A stretch of 64,000 nucleotides of DNA from an uncultured Lachnospiraceae bacterium (lineage in GTDB: Bacteria; Bacillota; Clostridia; Lachnospirales; Lachnospiraceae), in assembly GCA_900550285.1 (NCBI GenBank), contig URRW01000004.1:40898-104897 (forward strand), written 5' to 3'. Every line of letters starts with the position of its first letter. Position 1 is the first letter of the stretch. The notes under the pieces were generated by a model. It searched no databases. It worked only from the letters and a program-made list of their open reading frames with translations, and was not told the DNA's origin. Below are positions 26,016-33,251 of this stretch, piece after piece. Made by a program: the position numbers and the translations under genes.

Positions 26016-26505
26016 ACAAACAAGGAAAACAAAAGAGAAAAAACAATAAAAGAGAAAAGGAGGTAATTCCACCGAAAACATAATTTTATATCCCTTTCAA
26101 AATGGAAGATGCAGGAAATGACAGGAGGAGATCCCATTGTATTAAAAAAGAGTCAGATCGAGTATCGAACGCATCAGAGACAGGAGAAAGGTACAAGGAA
26201 AAGTTCATAGGGAGTCTTTAAAGAGAACGGCAGTTCTGTTACTTTAAAGAGTAAGATGCAGATGGTAAATGTATTGAGTACACAGAAAAGGCTTCGTAAT
26301 ACGAAAAGACAAGATGTTGTTTGACGACAGGGAAACACGATGGAACGGACAAGTCGTCGGAGGATGTCAAAAGGGAAGTGTTACGGTACTCGGGTACAAG
26401 TCCCAAAGGTTGGAAAGATACAGAAAAACGGAGGTTAGACCATTGGACATTGAAGCTTAGAAGCGGGTATTGATCAAAAAGATGATTGATACCCGCTTCC
26501 GTTTG
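26016..26505 (+). ncRNA. Candidate long structured non-coding RNA (about 490 bases)
   Basis: The stretch from the promoter to the next gene has no plausible long gene on this strand and is rich in purines. Hairpins: CTTTC/GGAAG (26094-26108); CTTTAAAG plus AGAAC with GTTCT plus CTTTAAAG (26216-26249); TTCGT/ACGAA (26293-26305); GACA/TGTC enclosing GACGAC/GTCGTC (26308-26368); GGGA/TCCC enclosing GTAC-TCGG-GTAC (26373-26404). AACAC (26334-26338) could pair with GTGTT (26378-26382) as a pseudoknot. The end is an 11-bp stem (26460-26470 with 26489-26499) and a weak T-rich tail. AAAAGGAGGT at 26055-26064 is a near-full match to the 16S rRNA tail but has no start codon nearby. It was not recognised as tmRNA, 6S, SRP or RNase P RNA. 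Confidence 0.6.
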
Positions 26506-26510
26506 TGTTA
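26460..26510 (+). terminator. Terminator-like hairpin ending the candidate RNA
   Basis: GAAGCGGGTAT (26460-26470) pairs perfectly with ATACCCGCTTC (26489-26499); the following CGTTTGTGTT is only moderately T-rich, so read-through into the GH3 gene is possible. Confidence 0.6.
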
Positions 26511-26558
26511 GTCTATAAGGGAAAAAAGATAACAGCAGCACGAAGGGGTTTCTACAGA

Positions 26559-27890
26559 ATGTCAGAATCAAAAAGAGAAAACAGAAGGAAGAGAAGAAAG
26601 AGAAATCAGATGATTTCCTATACGGTAACGGCAGTCGTGATGATCGCGGCAGTCATCGGCTGTGCCGCAGGCATACGCATGGCGGCAGGCGCGATGGCGG
26701 ATGCCAAGCAGGCAAAGCAGGCGGAAAAGGAAGCGGCGATCGAGGCGTCGAAGGCGGCGGAATCGGCGGAGGCTGAGTCTGCGGTAGCGGCTCTTTTTGA
26801 AGAAGAAAGCACGGAAGAGACTGTGACGGAATATACGAGCGAGGATGCGCTGAACGATATGGTAGAAGATACGATCGCAGGGATGACGCTGGAACAGAAG
26901 GTGGCAGGGCTCTTTTTTGTGACGCCGGAGCAGCTGACCGGCGTGGGTCAGGCTGTGCAGGCGGGCGAAGGGACGAAGGAAGCGCTGGCGAAATATCCGG
27001 TTGGCGGTCTGATTTATTTTTCACAGAATATCCAGTCGGAAGAGCAGATAAAGGAGATGCTTTCCAATACGGCGTCCTACAGCATGTTCCCGCTGTTTTT
27101 CGGCGTGGATGAGGAAGGCGGCAGGGTAGCGCGGCTTGCGGATGCGCTGAAGCTTGACAACGTAGGGCCGATGGGAGAGATCGGCGCAGCGGGGGACGAA
27201 CAGGCGGCGATGGAAGCTTATGGGACAATCGGAGGATACCTTTCTTCCTATGGGTTTAATGTGGATTTTGCGCCGGTGGCGGATGTATTGACCAATGCAG
27301 ACAACACGGCGATCGGAGACAGGGCGTTTTCTTCGGATGCAGAGACGGCGGGCAGGATGGTGGCGGCGTCTGTGGCAGGGCTGCAGCAGACGGGCGTGAG
27401 CGCCTGCGTCAAGCATTTTCCGGGACACGGGGACACGGCGGCGGATTCCCATACGGGGGCGGCACAGACTGACCGGACGAAGGCAGAGATGGAAGCGGAA
27501 GAATTTGTCCCTTTCCGTGCGGGGATCGAAGCCGGGACGGATATGGTAATGGTCGGACATATCAGCGCGCCGGAGCTGACCGGAGGGGACAGCCTGCCGT
27601 CCAGCCTGTCGGAGAGCGTGATTACGGGCGTGCTGCGCAGCGAGCTGGGCTATGACGGGATCGTGATCACGGACGCCATGAACATGGGCGCGGTCACGGA
27701 ATATTATGAGCCGGACGTGGCGGCGATCATGGCGCTGAAGGCGGGGGCGGATATGGTTTTGATGCCGGAGGATTTTGTGCAGGCATATGAAGGCGTGCTG
27801 GCTGCGGTGCAGGACGGCACGATCAGTCAGGAGCGGGTAGATGATTCTTTGAGAAGGATTTACCGGGTAAAATTAAGAGGGCGCGTTTGA
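26559..27890 (+). CDS. Beta-N-acetylhexosaminidase-like GH3 (NagZ type), membrane-anchored
   Basis: A 443-residue glycosidase of family 3. The N-terminus is very basic (KRENRRKRRKRNQ) and followed by one helix (YTVTAVVMIAAVIGCAAGI), so the enzyme should face outside, tethered to the membrane, with an Ala/Glu linker. The catalytic domain begins near residue 100 and holds the NagZ signature KHFPGHGDTAADSH and the FGVDEEGGRVARL segment. The likely substrates are N-acetylglucosaminides from peptidoglycan or glycans. ATG 26559 has AAGGGG 10 bases upstream; a GTG at 26505 has no site. It lies downstream of the candidate RNA. Confidence 0.85.
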   Translation: MSESKRENRRKRRKRNQMISYTVTAVVMIAAVIGCAAGIRMAAGAMADAKQAKQAEKEAAIEASKAAESAEAESAVAALFEEESTEETVTEYTSEDALNDMVEDTIAGMTLEQKVAGLFFVTPEQLTGVGQAVQAGEGTKEALAKYPVGGLIYFSQNIQSEEQIKEMLSNTASYSMFPLFFGVDEEGGRVARLADALKLDNVGPMGEIGAAGDEQAAMEAYGTIGGYLSSYGFNVDFAPVADVLTNADNTAIGDRAFSSDAETAGRMVAASVAGLQQTGVSACVKHFPGHGDTAADSHTGAAQTDRTKAEMEAEEFVPFRAGIEAGTDMVMVGHISAPELTGGDSLPSSLSESVITGVLRSELGYDGIVITDAMNMGAVTEYYEPDVAAIMALKAGADMVLMPEDFVQAYEGVLAAVQDGTISQERVDDSLRRIYRVKLRGRV

Positions 27891-27920
27891 CGCAGCGCAG
27901 GCTTTTGGGAGGTGGACGGG

Positions 27921-28538
27921 TTGAAAATGGTATGTCTGGATCTGGAAGGGGTTCTTGTGCCTGAAATCTGGATCGAATTTGCAAAGGAAAGCGGGATCGG
28001 GGAACTAAAAAGGACGACGCGGGACGAACCGGATTATGAAAAGCTCATGCGCTGGCGGCTTTCTGTTTTGAAGGAGCACGGGCTTGGCATCCGGCAGATT
28101 CAGGAGACGATCGAAAGGATCGATCCGCTGCCGGGAGCGCGGGAATTTCTGGATCGTTTGCGGGAGCTTACACAGGTTGTCATTATCAGCGACACCTTTG
28201 AGGAGTTTGCCCGCCCTTTGATGAAAAAGCTGGGATTCCCGACGATTTTGTGCAACAGCCTGAAAGTGGCGCAGGACGGGGAGATTGTGGGCTTTCAGAT
28301 GCGGGCAGCGCATTCCAAGCTGACGACCGTGACGGCGCTTCAGTCGATGGGATATGAGACGGTCGCGGCGGGAGACAGCTATAACGATCTGGAAATGATC
28401 CTGGCAGGAAAAGACGGATTTTTATTCAGGAGTACGGAAAAGATAAAGAAGGAACATCCTCAGATTCCGGCGTTTGAGACATATGCAGAGCTGCTGGATG
28501 CGATTCAAAAGGCATTGGAGGAAAAAGACGCCCGGTAA
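27921..28538 (+). CDS. thrH: ThrH: phosphoserine phosphatase / homoserine phosphotransferase (HAD family)
   Basis: A 205-residue HAD enzyme known in Pseudomonas to dephosphorylate phosphoserine and transfer the phosphate to homoserine. The opening MKMVCLDLEGVLVPEIWIEF carries the DxE nucleophile motif typical of ThrH, followed by VVIISDTFEEFARPLMKKLG (motif II) and AAGDSYNDLEM (motif IV). Start: TTG 27921 lies 7 bases after GGAGGT (27908-27913) and gives the length of known ThrH; GTG 27912 overlaps the site and ATG 27927 is too far. Together with lysC it fits threonine and serine metabolism. Confidence 0.9.
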   Translation: MKMVCLDLEGVLVPEIWIEFAKESGIGELKRTTRDEPDYEKLMRWRLSVLKEHGLGIRQIQETIERIDPLPGAREFLDRLRELTQVVIISDTFEEFARPLMKKLGFPTILCNSLKVAQDGEIVGFQMRAAHSKLTTVTALQSMGYETVAAGDSYNDLEMILAGKDGFLFRSTEKIKKEHPQIPAFETYAELLDAIQKALEEKDAR

Positions 28539-28571
28539 ATCTGAAAAATATCTAAAGCCGGCGGCTTGCGG

Positions 28572-28600
28572 TTGACAGCAGGATACACTGGTGTTATATT
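28572..28600 (+). promoter_or_regulatory. Promoter before the CbpA-like gene
   Basis: TTGACA at 28572-28577, 17-base spacer, TATATT at 28595-28600. Confidence 0.8.
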
Positions 28601-28606
28601 AGTTAT

Positions 28607-28675
28607 AGAACAAGAAACAAAAAACCGGAGGAAGCGCCGGTAACTGACATCCCCGGAATATTCCGGGGATGTTTT
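28607..28675 (+). ncRNA. Short leader RNA or small RNA with two hairpins
   Basis: From the predicted start, about 70 bases: an A-rich 5' end, hairpin ACCGG/CCGGT (28624-28641) whose loop AGGAAGCG holds a ribosome-site-like GGA, then a perfect 26-base palindrome (half-site ACATCCCCGGAAT, 28647-28672) followed by four T. This could be a short independent RNA or an attenuator for the co-chaperone gene 47 bases downstream. No CIRCE heat-shock operator is seen. Confidence 0.5.
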
Positions 28676-28721
28676 CGGATGTGCCGGGCTTCCCATAAGC
28701 AGCGGGCGGAAGGTGAGAGAT

Positions 28722-29702
28722 ATGGCTGGGAAAAGAGATTATTATGAAATTTTAGGCGTATCAAAGGACGCGGATGAGGGAACGATCAAAAAGGCATACA
28801 GAAAGCTTGCCAAAAAGTATCATCCGGATTCCAACAGGGACAATGCAGAAGCGGAGCAGAGATTCAAGGAAGTGACGGAGGCATACGGTGTTTTGGGCGA
28901 TCCTGAGAAAAAGAAACTCTACGACCGTTTTGGACATGCGGCGTTTGAACAGGGTAGCGCGGGTGCGCAGGAGGGAAGCGGCAGATGGGCGCAGAACGGG
29001 CGCGGCAGCGGCGATTTCAGGGAATTTCATTTTGAAGGCTCTGACATGGACGACCTGTTTGGGGATCTGTTCGGAACGATGTTTCGGGGCGGTTCTGCAA
29101 AACAGCGTTACCGGACAGACGGCTCCGGCTTTGGCAATAGGGCGTTTTCGGAAAAGGGGGCAGATCTGAGCGCCGATGTGACGGTCAGCTTTGAAGAAGC
29201 GGCGTTTGGCTGTGAGAAACGGCTGGATTTCCGGGACAGGGACGGCAGGACCTCCTCCCTGCAGGTGCACATTCCGGCGGGGATCGAGGACGGCAGAAGC
29301 ATCCGCTTAAAGGGCAAAGGAATGGCGGGCAGAAACGGCGGCAGGGCAGGAGATCTGCTTTTGAAGGTAACGGTCGGCAAAAAAGCCGGATTTGAGCGAA
29401 ACGGGATGGATCTGTACACATCGGTAACGATCCCGTTTGTGACGGCGGCTCTGGGCGGCGAGGCTGAGGTACCGACCTTAAACGGCAGGGTCATGTGCCG
29501 TATCGCTCCGGGGACGCAGTCGGGAAGCAGGATCCGGTTAAAGGGAAAAGGGATCGTATCGATGAAGCAGCCGGGCGTATACGGGGATCTGTATGTGACG
29601 GTGCAGATCAGTGTTCCGAAAAACCTGACGCCGCAGGCAAAACAGAAATTAAAGGAATTTGAAGCGGCGTGCAGCGGAAACGGTAGCTGCGGGGCGGCGT
29701 GA
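28722..29702 (+). CDS. cbpA: DnaJ-like co-chaperone without zinc finger (CbpA type)
   Basis: A 326-residue type II J-protein. The J domain is at residues 1-70 with the HPD motif (KYHPDSNRD) that triggers DnaK ATPase, followed by a Gly/Ser-rich linker with GDLFGTMF and two C-terminal substrate-binding barrels (ADLSADVTVSFEEAAFGCEK; IPAGIEDGRSIRLKGKGMAG). The C-x2-C-x-G-x-G zinc repeats of true DnaJ are absent. It ends in a Cys/Gly-rich tail (CSGNGSCGAA). ATG 28722 has AAGGTG 6 bases upstream. The gene symbol is by architecture. Confidence 0.85.
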   Translation: MAGKRDYYEILGVSKDADEGTIKKAYRKLAKKYHPDSNRDNAEAEQRFKEVTEAYGVLGDPEKKKLYDRFGHAAFEQGSAGAQEGSGRWAQNGRGSGDFREFHFEGSDMDDLFGDLFGTMFRGGSAKQRYRTDGSGFGNRAFSEKGADLSADVTVSFEEAAFGCEKRLDFRDRDGRTSSLQVHIPAGIEDGRSIRLKGKGMAGRNGGRAGDLLLKVTVGKKAGFERNGMDLYTSVTIPFVTAALGGEAEVPTLNGRVMCRIAPGTQSGSRIRLKGKGIVSMKQPGVYGDLYVTVQISVPKNLTPQAKQKLKEFEAACSGNGSCGAA

Positions 29703-29717
29703 GCGGTTGGATAAAAA

Positions 29718-29740
29718 GCGCGTTGACGCGCACATTTTTT
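29718..29740 (+). terminator. Terminator after the co-chaperone gene
   Basis: GCGCG-TTGA-CGCGC, then ACA and six T. Its tail GCGCACATTTTTTA is identical to two other sites in the window. Confidence 0.75.
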
Positions 29741-29760
29741 AAGGATGGGAAAGGCGCTTT

Positions 29761-30864
29761 ATGGGAAATATCATCGATTATCTGAAAGAATATGGGGCAA
29801 AAAGCTTTGAGGAGGTTCCTTTTGGGGAAGCGGACGTGCTGTTGCTGGCGCAGCTTTCCTATTTGAAGTTTGACGGGATCGTGCCGACCATCGCACAGCA
29901 CAGCGAGGGGATAACGCTGGAGGAAATTGACCGGCGGATGGATCCGGCGCTTGTTTTTGCAGATAAGTGGTATGAAAAAGAAAACCGCAGGCTGTGGGAA
30001 ACGCTGCTTGGATGCCGCAGATATGAAAGGATGCGGTGCGGCAATTACCGGGCGCGGACGCAGGAAGAGGAGGAAACGCAGTTTGGGGCGGTCACTTTTT
30101 TCCCGGAGGGCTGCGAACCGGTGATCGCTTTTCGGGGCACGGACGATTCGGTGGTCGGCTGGAAAGAGGACTTTAATATGGCCTTTACCAGACCGCTGCC
30201 GTCCCAGCGGATGAGCGCGGTTTATCTGAATCAGGTCAGCTGCAGGATCGACGGGCAGTTTCGGGTATGCGGGCATTCCAAGGGCGGGAATCTGGCGGTA
30301 TTTGCGTCCATGTGGGCGGAGGAAGGCGTAAGACGGCGGATCCGGGAGGTATACAGCCTGGACGGGCCGGGATTTTTGCCGGAGCTTCTTTCGGAGGAGG
30401 GCTACCGCGAGATCAGGGGGCGGCTGCGCCGGATCCTGCCGGCGTCCTCCGTTGTCGGGATGCTTTTGCAGAATGAAGAGCGCTATGAGGTGGTAAAAAG
30501 CTCTGCGTGCGGAATGATGCAGCACGACGCCTATACATGGCAGATCGAAAACGGAAGGCTCGTCCGGGAGGCGGATCTTGAAGCAAAGCAAAAGAAGATG
30601 GACAAGGTGCTGAACGAATGGATTTTTACGCTTTCCGAACCGGAGAGGGAGCTTTTTGTGAACACCTTTTTTGGGCTGATCGGAAAGACCGGTGCGACGA
30701 CGGTATATGAGTTTGCGCAGGACTGGAAAAATAATCTGCGCATCTGTCTGCGGGAGCTTGGCAGGATCGAACCGGACACGAGAAAAAGGATCCGGCAGAT
30801 TTTGAAGGCGCTGTTTGAGATTTATGGAAGCGTGATGGGAAAACAGGAGAAAAAACAGACGTGA
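29761..30864 (+). CDS. DUF2974 (Mbeg1-like) alpha/beta-hydrolase family protein
   Basis: A 367-residue cytoplasmic protein. The segment VIAFRGTDDSVVGWKEDFNM, the nucleophile elbow CGHSKGGNLAVFA (Ser about residue 172) and YSLDGPGF match DUF2974/Mbeg1-like hydrolases common in Firmicutes; the substrate is unknown. It overlaps the DNA polymerase IV gene by four bases (GTGA), so the two are translated together, though no functional link is known. Confidence 0.85.
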   Translation: MGNIIDYLKEYGAKSFEEVPFGEADVLLLAQLSYLKFDGIVPTIAQHSEGITLEEIDRRMDPALVFADKWYEKENRRLWETLLGCRRYERMRCGNYRARTQEEEETQFGAVTFFPEGCEPVIAFRGTDDSVVGWKEDFNMAFTRPLPSQRMSAVYLNQVSCRIDGQFRVCGHSKGGNLAVFASMWAEEGVRRRIREVYSLDGPGFLPELLSEEGYREIRGRLRRILPASSVVGMLLQNEERYEVVKSSACGMMQHDAYTWQIENGRLVREADLEAKQKKMDKVLNEWIFTLSEPERELFVNTFFGLIGKTGATTVYEFAQDWKNNLRICLRELGRIEPDTRKRIRQILKALFEIYGSVMGKQEKKQT

Positions 30865-32132
30865 GAGAGGGAAAAATCGTATTTCATATTGATGTAAACA
30901 GCGCGTTTTTGAGCTGGAGCGCGATCGAGAGGCTGAAGGATCAAAGAGACAGCGTGGATCTGCGTACCGTCCCGTCCGTGGTGGGCGGCGATGAGGAAAC
31001 GCGGCACGGCGTTGTTCTGGCAAAGAGCACCCCGGCAAAAAAATACGGGATTACGACGGGAGAGCCGATCCTGTCAGCGAAGCGGAAATGCCCGGGGCTG
31101 GTGGTGATCCCGCCGGATTTTCACGCCTATGTGGAACAGTCCAACCGTCTGCGGGCGCTTTTGGGAAAATATACGGACCGGGTAATCCCGTACAGTATCG
31201 ACGAGGCGTGGGCGGAATTTGACGGCTTTGGGCAGTTATATGGAATGCGGTACAAAACGCCGGAGGAATTTGCCCAGCATCTGCGGGAGGAAATTAAAAA
31301 TACGCTGGGCTTTACGGTAAATATCGGGGTGTCCTGCAACCGCCTGCTGGCAAAAATGGCGGGCGACTTTAAAAAGCCGGATCTGGTGCACACGCTTTTT
31401 CCGGAGGAAATCCCTGCAAAGCTCTGGCCGCTGCCGGTATCGAGCCTTTTATTTGCGGGGAAGGCTGCGACACAGCGGTTAAAGGGGCTTGGAATCTATA
31501 CGGTAGGGGATCTGGCGCATGCGGACCGGGGGATGCTTGCCGCCCATATGAAAAAGCACGGGCTGGCGCTGTATGAATATGCCTGGGGACGGGAAAGCGA
31601 CGGGATGTTCGACATGGAGGCGGAAAATAAAGGCTGCGGCAACAGCGTGACGACGCCGGAAGATGTGACGGATCTGGCGTATGCGAGGCAGATTTTGCTT
31701 TCTTTGTGCGAAACGGTAGGCATCCGCCTGCGGGCAGACCATAAAAAGGCGGGCGGCGTGTCGGTGGGAATGCGCACGAGCAGCTTTGAAAACAGCAGCA
31801 GGCAGCTTTTGCTGGACTCGTCTACGGATGTGACGGAAGAGATTTTTGAAACCGCCTGCCGGCTTCTGAATAAGATGTGGGACGGGAAAAAGCCGCTGAG
31901 GCTTTTGCAGGTAACGGCGACGCGCCTGACGGATGCAGAGTACCGCCAGTACAGCCTGTTTGACCGGGTGGATTATGAAAAGCTGGAAAAAGCGAATCAG
32001 GCGATCGACAGCATCCGCGCCAGATTCGGGGAAAATGCGGTGATGCGCGCGAGCTTTTTGAAAAGCAGCGTGGAGCCGACCAGCGGCGGGCTGAATAAAG
32101 AGAAGAGAAGGAATCAAAAAACACCGGAGTGA
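30861..32132 (+). CDS. dinB: DNA polymerase IV (Y family)
   Basis: A 423-residue translesion polymerase. Catalytic carboxylates are Asp11 (FHIDVNSAF) and Asp114/Glu115 (YSIDEAW); GVSCNRLLAKMAGDFKKP and the helix-hairpin-helix region LKGLGIYTVGDLAH follow, with the little-finger domain at the C-terminus. The ETRHGVVLAKST segment is a variant of the usual nucleotide-binding loop. No clear clamp-binding peptide was picked out at the end. The start is GTG 30861, overlapping the upstream stop. Its stop codon lies inside a terminator hairpin. Confidence 0.93.
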   Translation: MREGKIVFHIDVNSAFLSWSAIERLKDQRDSVDLRTVPSVVGGDEETRHGVVLAKSTPAKKYGITTGEPILSAKRKCPGLVVIPPDFHAYVEQSNRLRALLGKYTDRVIPYSIDEAWAEFDGFGQLYGMRYKTPEEFAQHLREEIKNTLGFTVNIGVSCNRLLAKMAGDFKKPDLVHTLFPEEIPAKLWPLPVSSLLFAGKAATQRLKGLGIYTVGDLAHADRGMLAAHMKKHGLALYEYAWGRESDGMFDMEAENKGCGNSVTTPEDVTDLAYARQILLSLCETVGIRLRADHKKAGGVSVGMRTSSFENSSRQLLLDSSTDVTEEIFETACRLLNKMWDGKKPLRLLQVTATRLTDAEYRQYSLFDRVDYEKLEKANQAIDSIRARFGENAVMRASFLKSSVEPTSGGLNKEKRRNQKTPE

Positions 32133-32144
32133 AAACTCCGGTGT
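32115..32144 (-). terminator. Hairpin terminating the minus-strand tRNA-Leu, overlapping dinB end
   Basis: ACACCGGAGT-GAAA-ACTCCGGTGT, with six T on the minus strand. It can also slow transcription leaving dinB, although the plus strand lacks a good T run. Confidence 0.8.
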
Positions 32145-32160
32145 TCTGATAAAAAAATAA

Positions 32161-32244
32161 TGCAGGAAAAGAGACTTGAACTCTCATGGTATTGCTACCA
32201 TACGGACCTGAACCGTACGCGTCTGCCAATTCCGCCATTCCTGC
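32161..32244 (-). tRNA. tRNA-Leu (CAG), copy A
   Basis: 84 bases with acceptor GCAGGAA/TTCCTGC, long variable arm typical of Leu, anticodon stem TACGG/CCGTA and loop TTCAGGT giving anticodon CAG. CCA is not encoded. It is identical to copy B at 34075-34158, in opposite orientation. Confidence 0.95.
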
Positions 32245-32297
32245 ATTTTGTCTTGGATTTTCAAGCTTTGTAAGCTCTCGTGCCGCCGACAAGTGAT

Positions 32298-32326
32298 ATA
32301 CTATCACAGGTGGAAAAAGATTGCAA
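32298..32326 (-). promoter_or_regulatory. Promoter of tRNA-Leu copy A
   Basis: Minus strand: TTGCAA (32321-32326), 17-base spacer, TAGTAT (32298-32303). The same boxes and spacing occur before copy B. Confidence 0.8.
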
Positions 32327-32403
32327 GTACTTTTTTGAAAATTTTTGATTTTTTTGTAAAAAAGGGGGAAGTGAAAAAACTTGAAAAAATTTTAAAATAG
32401 TTG

Positions 32404-32432
32404 TTGACTTTTTGGGTGTGAGATGATAGTAT
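32404..32432 (+). promoter_or_regulatory. Promoter of tRNA-Leu (AAG)
   Basis: TTGACT (32404-32409), 17-base spacer, TAGTAT (32427-32432), divergent from the copy A promoter. Confidence 0.8.
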
Positions 32433-32456
32433 ATTTCTTGCAGCGGCGAGCCGCAT

Positions 32457-32540
32457 GCGGAAGTGTCGGAACTGGCAGACGAGCAAGACTAAGGATCTTG
32501 TGGCAGCAATGCCGTGTGGGTTCAAGTCCCATCTTCCGCA
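32457..32540 (+). tRNA. tRNA-Leu (AAG)
   Basis: 84 bases: acceptor GCGGAAG/CTTCCGC with discriminator A, long variable arm, anticodon stem CAAGA/TCTTG and loop CTAAGGA, so positions 34-36 read AAG. Alignment with tRNA-Leu loops puts T at 33 and G at 37 as expected. A34 would be deaminated to inosine to read CUU/CUC codons. CCA is not encoded. Confidence 0.92.
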
Positions 32541-32550
32541 GGAGAGTGAA

Positions 32551-32592
32551 GAGCCCCGGAGCATTGAGCGATCAGTGTTCCGGGGCTCTTTC
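32551..32592 (+). terminator. Terminator after tRNA-Leu (AAG)
   Basis: GAGCCCCGGA (32551-32560) pairs with TCCGGGGCTC (32579-32588) around an 18-base loop that can itself pair, then CTTTC. Confidence 0.8.
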
Positions 32593-32643
32593 GTTCTTCA
32601 ACGGGAAAGGAACTTTCCTGTTGAAGGACAAAACACGATTATG

Positions 32644-32722
32644 TGCACTCGCGCGCAGGAGAAACTGCGTTTCTCCGGGAAATATTGCCTGACGGCAATG
32701 ATTTTGCCGCTTGTGCGGCGGA
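32644..32722 (+). promoter_or_regulatory. luxS leader with competing hairpins
   Basis: Hairpins GGAGAAA/TTTCTCC (32658-32676), ATTGCC/GGCAAT (32684-32699) and GCCGC/GCGGC (32706-32719) precede the ribosome site AAGAGGA. GGCAA (32694-32698) can instead pair with TTGCC (32704-32708), excluding the last two. A 15-base block is shared with the infC leader. Confidence 0.5.
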
Positions 32723-32733
32723 AAGAGGAAAAA

Positions 32734-33216
32734 ATGGAAAAAATAGCGAGTTTTACAGTGGATCATATCAAGCTGCAGCCCGGCATTTATGTTTCCCGCA
32801 AGGATCATGTGGGCGCAGAGACGATCACGACGTTTGATTTAAGGATGACAAGCCCGAACGAGGAGCCTGTGATGAACACGGCGGAGGTGCATACGATCGA
32901 ACATCTGGGGGCGACCTTTTTAAGGAATCATCCGGAATATAAGGAAAGGGTGATCTATTTCGGTCCGATGGGCTGCCGCACGGGCTTTTATCTGCTGCTT
33001 TCCGGCGACTGCTCTTCCGGACAGATCGTGCCGCTTGTGACGGAGCTGTTTGAGTTTGTAAAAGACTTCGAGGGAGAAGTGCCCGGCGCGGCGGCGAAAG
33101 ACTGCGGGAATTATCTGGATATGAATCTGCCGATGGCAAAATTTTTGGCAAAGAAATATCTGGAGCAGACGCTTTACGGGATCAAAGAGGATCGGCTGGT
33201 TTACCCGGAAGCATAA
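32734..33216 (+). CDS. luxS: S-ribosylhomocysteine lyase LuxS
   Basis: A 160-residue metalloenzyme that splits S-ribosylhomocysteine into homocysteine and DPD, the precursor of autoinducer-2. The metal site HTIEHLGATF (H-x3-H) with the distant Cys of KDCGNYLDMN, and the catalytic Cys of MGCRTGFY, are all present; length is normal for the family. ATG 32734 follows AAGAGGA. It is 35 bases upstream of mtnN, which makes its substrate, so the pair completes the detoxification and recycling of S-adenosylhomocysteine. Confidence 0.97.
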   Translation: MEKIASFTVDHIKLQPGIYVSRKDHVGAETITTFDLRMTSPNEEPVMNTAEVHTIEHLGATFLRNHPEYKERVIYFGPMGCRTGFYLLLSGDCSSGQIVPLVTELFEFVKDFEGEVPGAAAKDCGNYLDMNLPMAKFLAKKYLEQTLYGIKEDRLVYPEA

Positions 33217-33251
33217 AAGAAATCTACGATATAAATATGGAGAACAGACAA

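Noticed and set aside
26102..26221. 39-codon frame inside the candidate RNA
   Set aside because: The strong ribosome-like site is 38 bases away, the peptide has no clear features, and the stop lies within a stable hairpin. Kept only as an alternative explanation.
26016..26505. tmRNA, 6S, SRP or RNase P RNA as identity of the candidate RNA
   Set aside because: No tRNA-like ends or tag frame, no long central bulge, no SRP Alu-type motif; RNase P RNA is found elsewhere in the window at 47519.
28560..28720. CIRCE heat-shock operator before the J-protein gene
   Set aside because: The palindrome here (half-site ACATCCCCGGAAT) is unrelated to TTAGCACTC-n9-GAGTGCTAA.
29608..31038. 476-codon minus-strand frame
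   Set aside because: Covers parts of three well-supported plus-strand genes and a terminator, has no ribosome site or recognisable motif.
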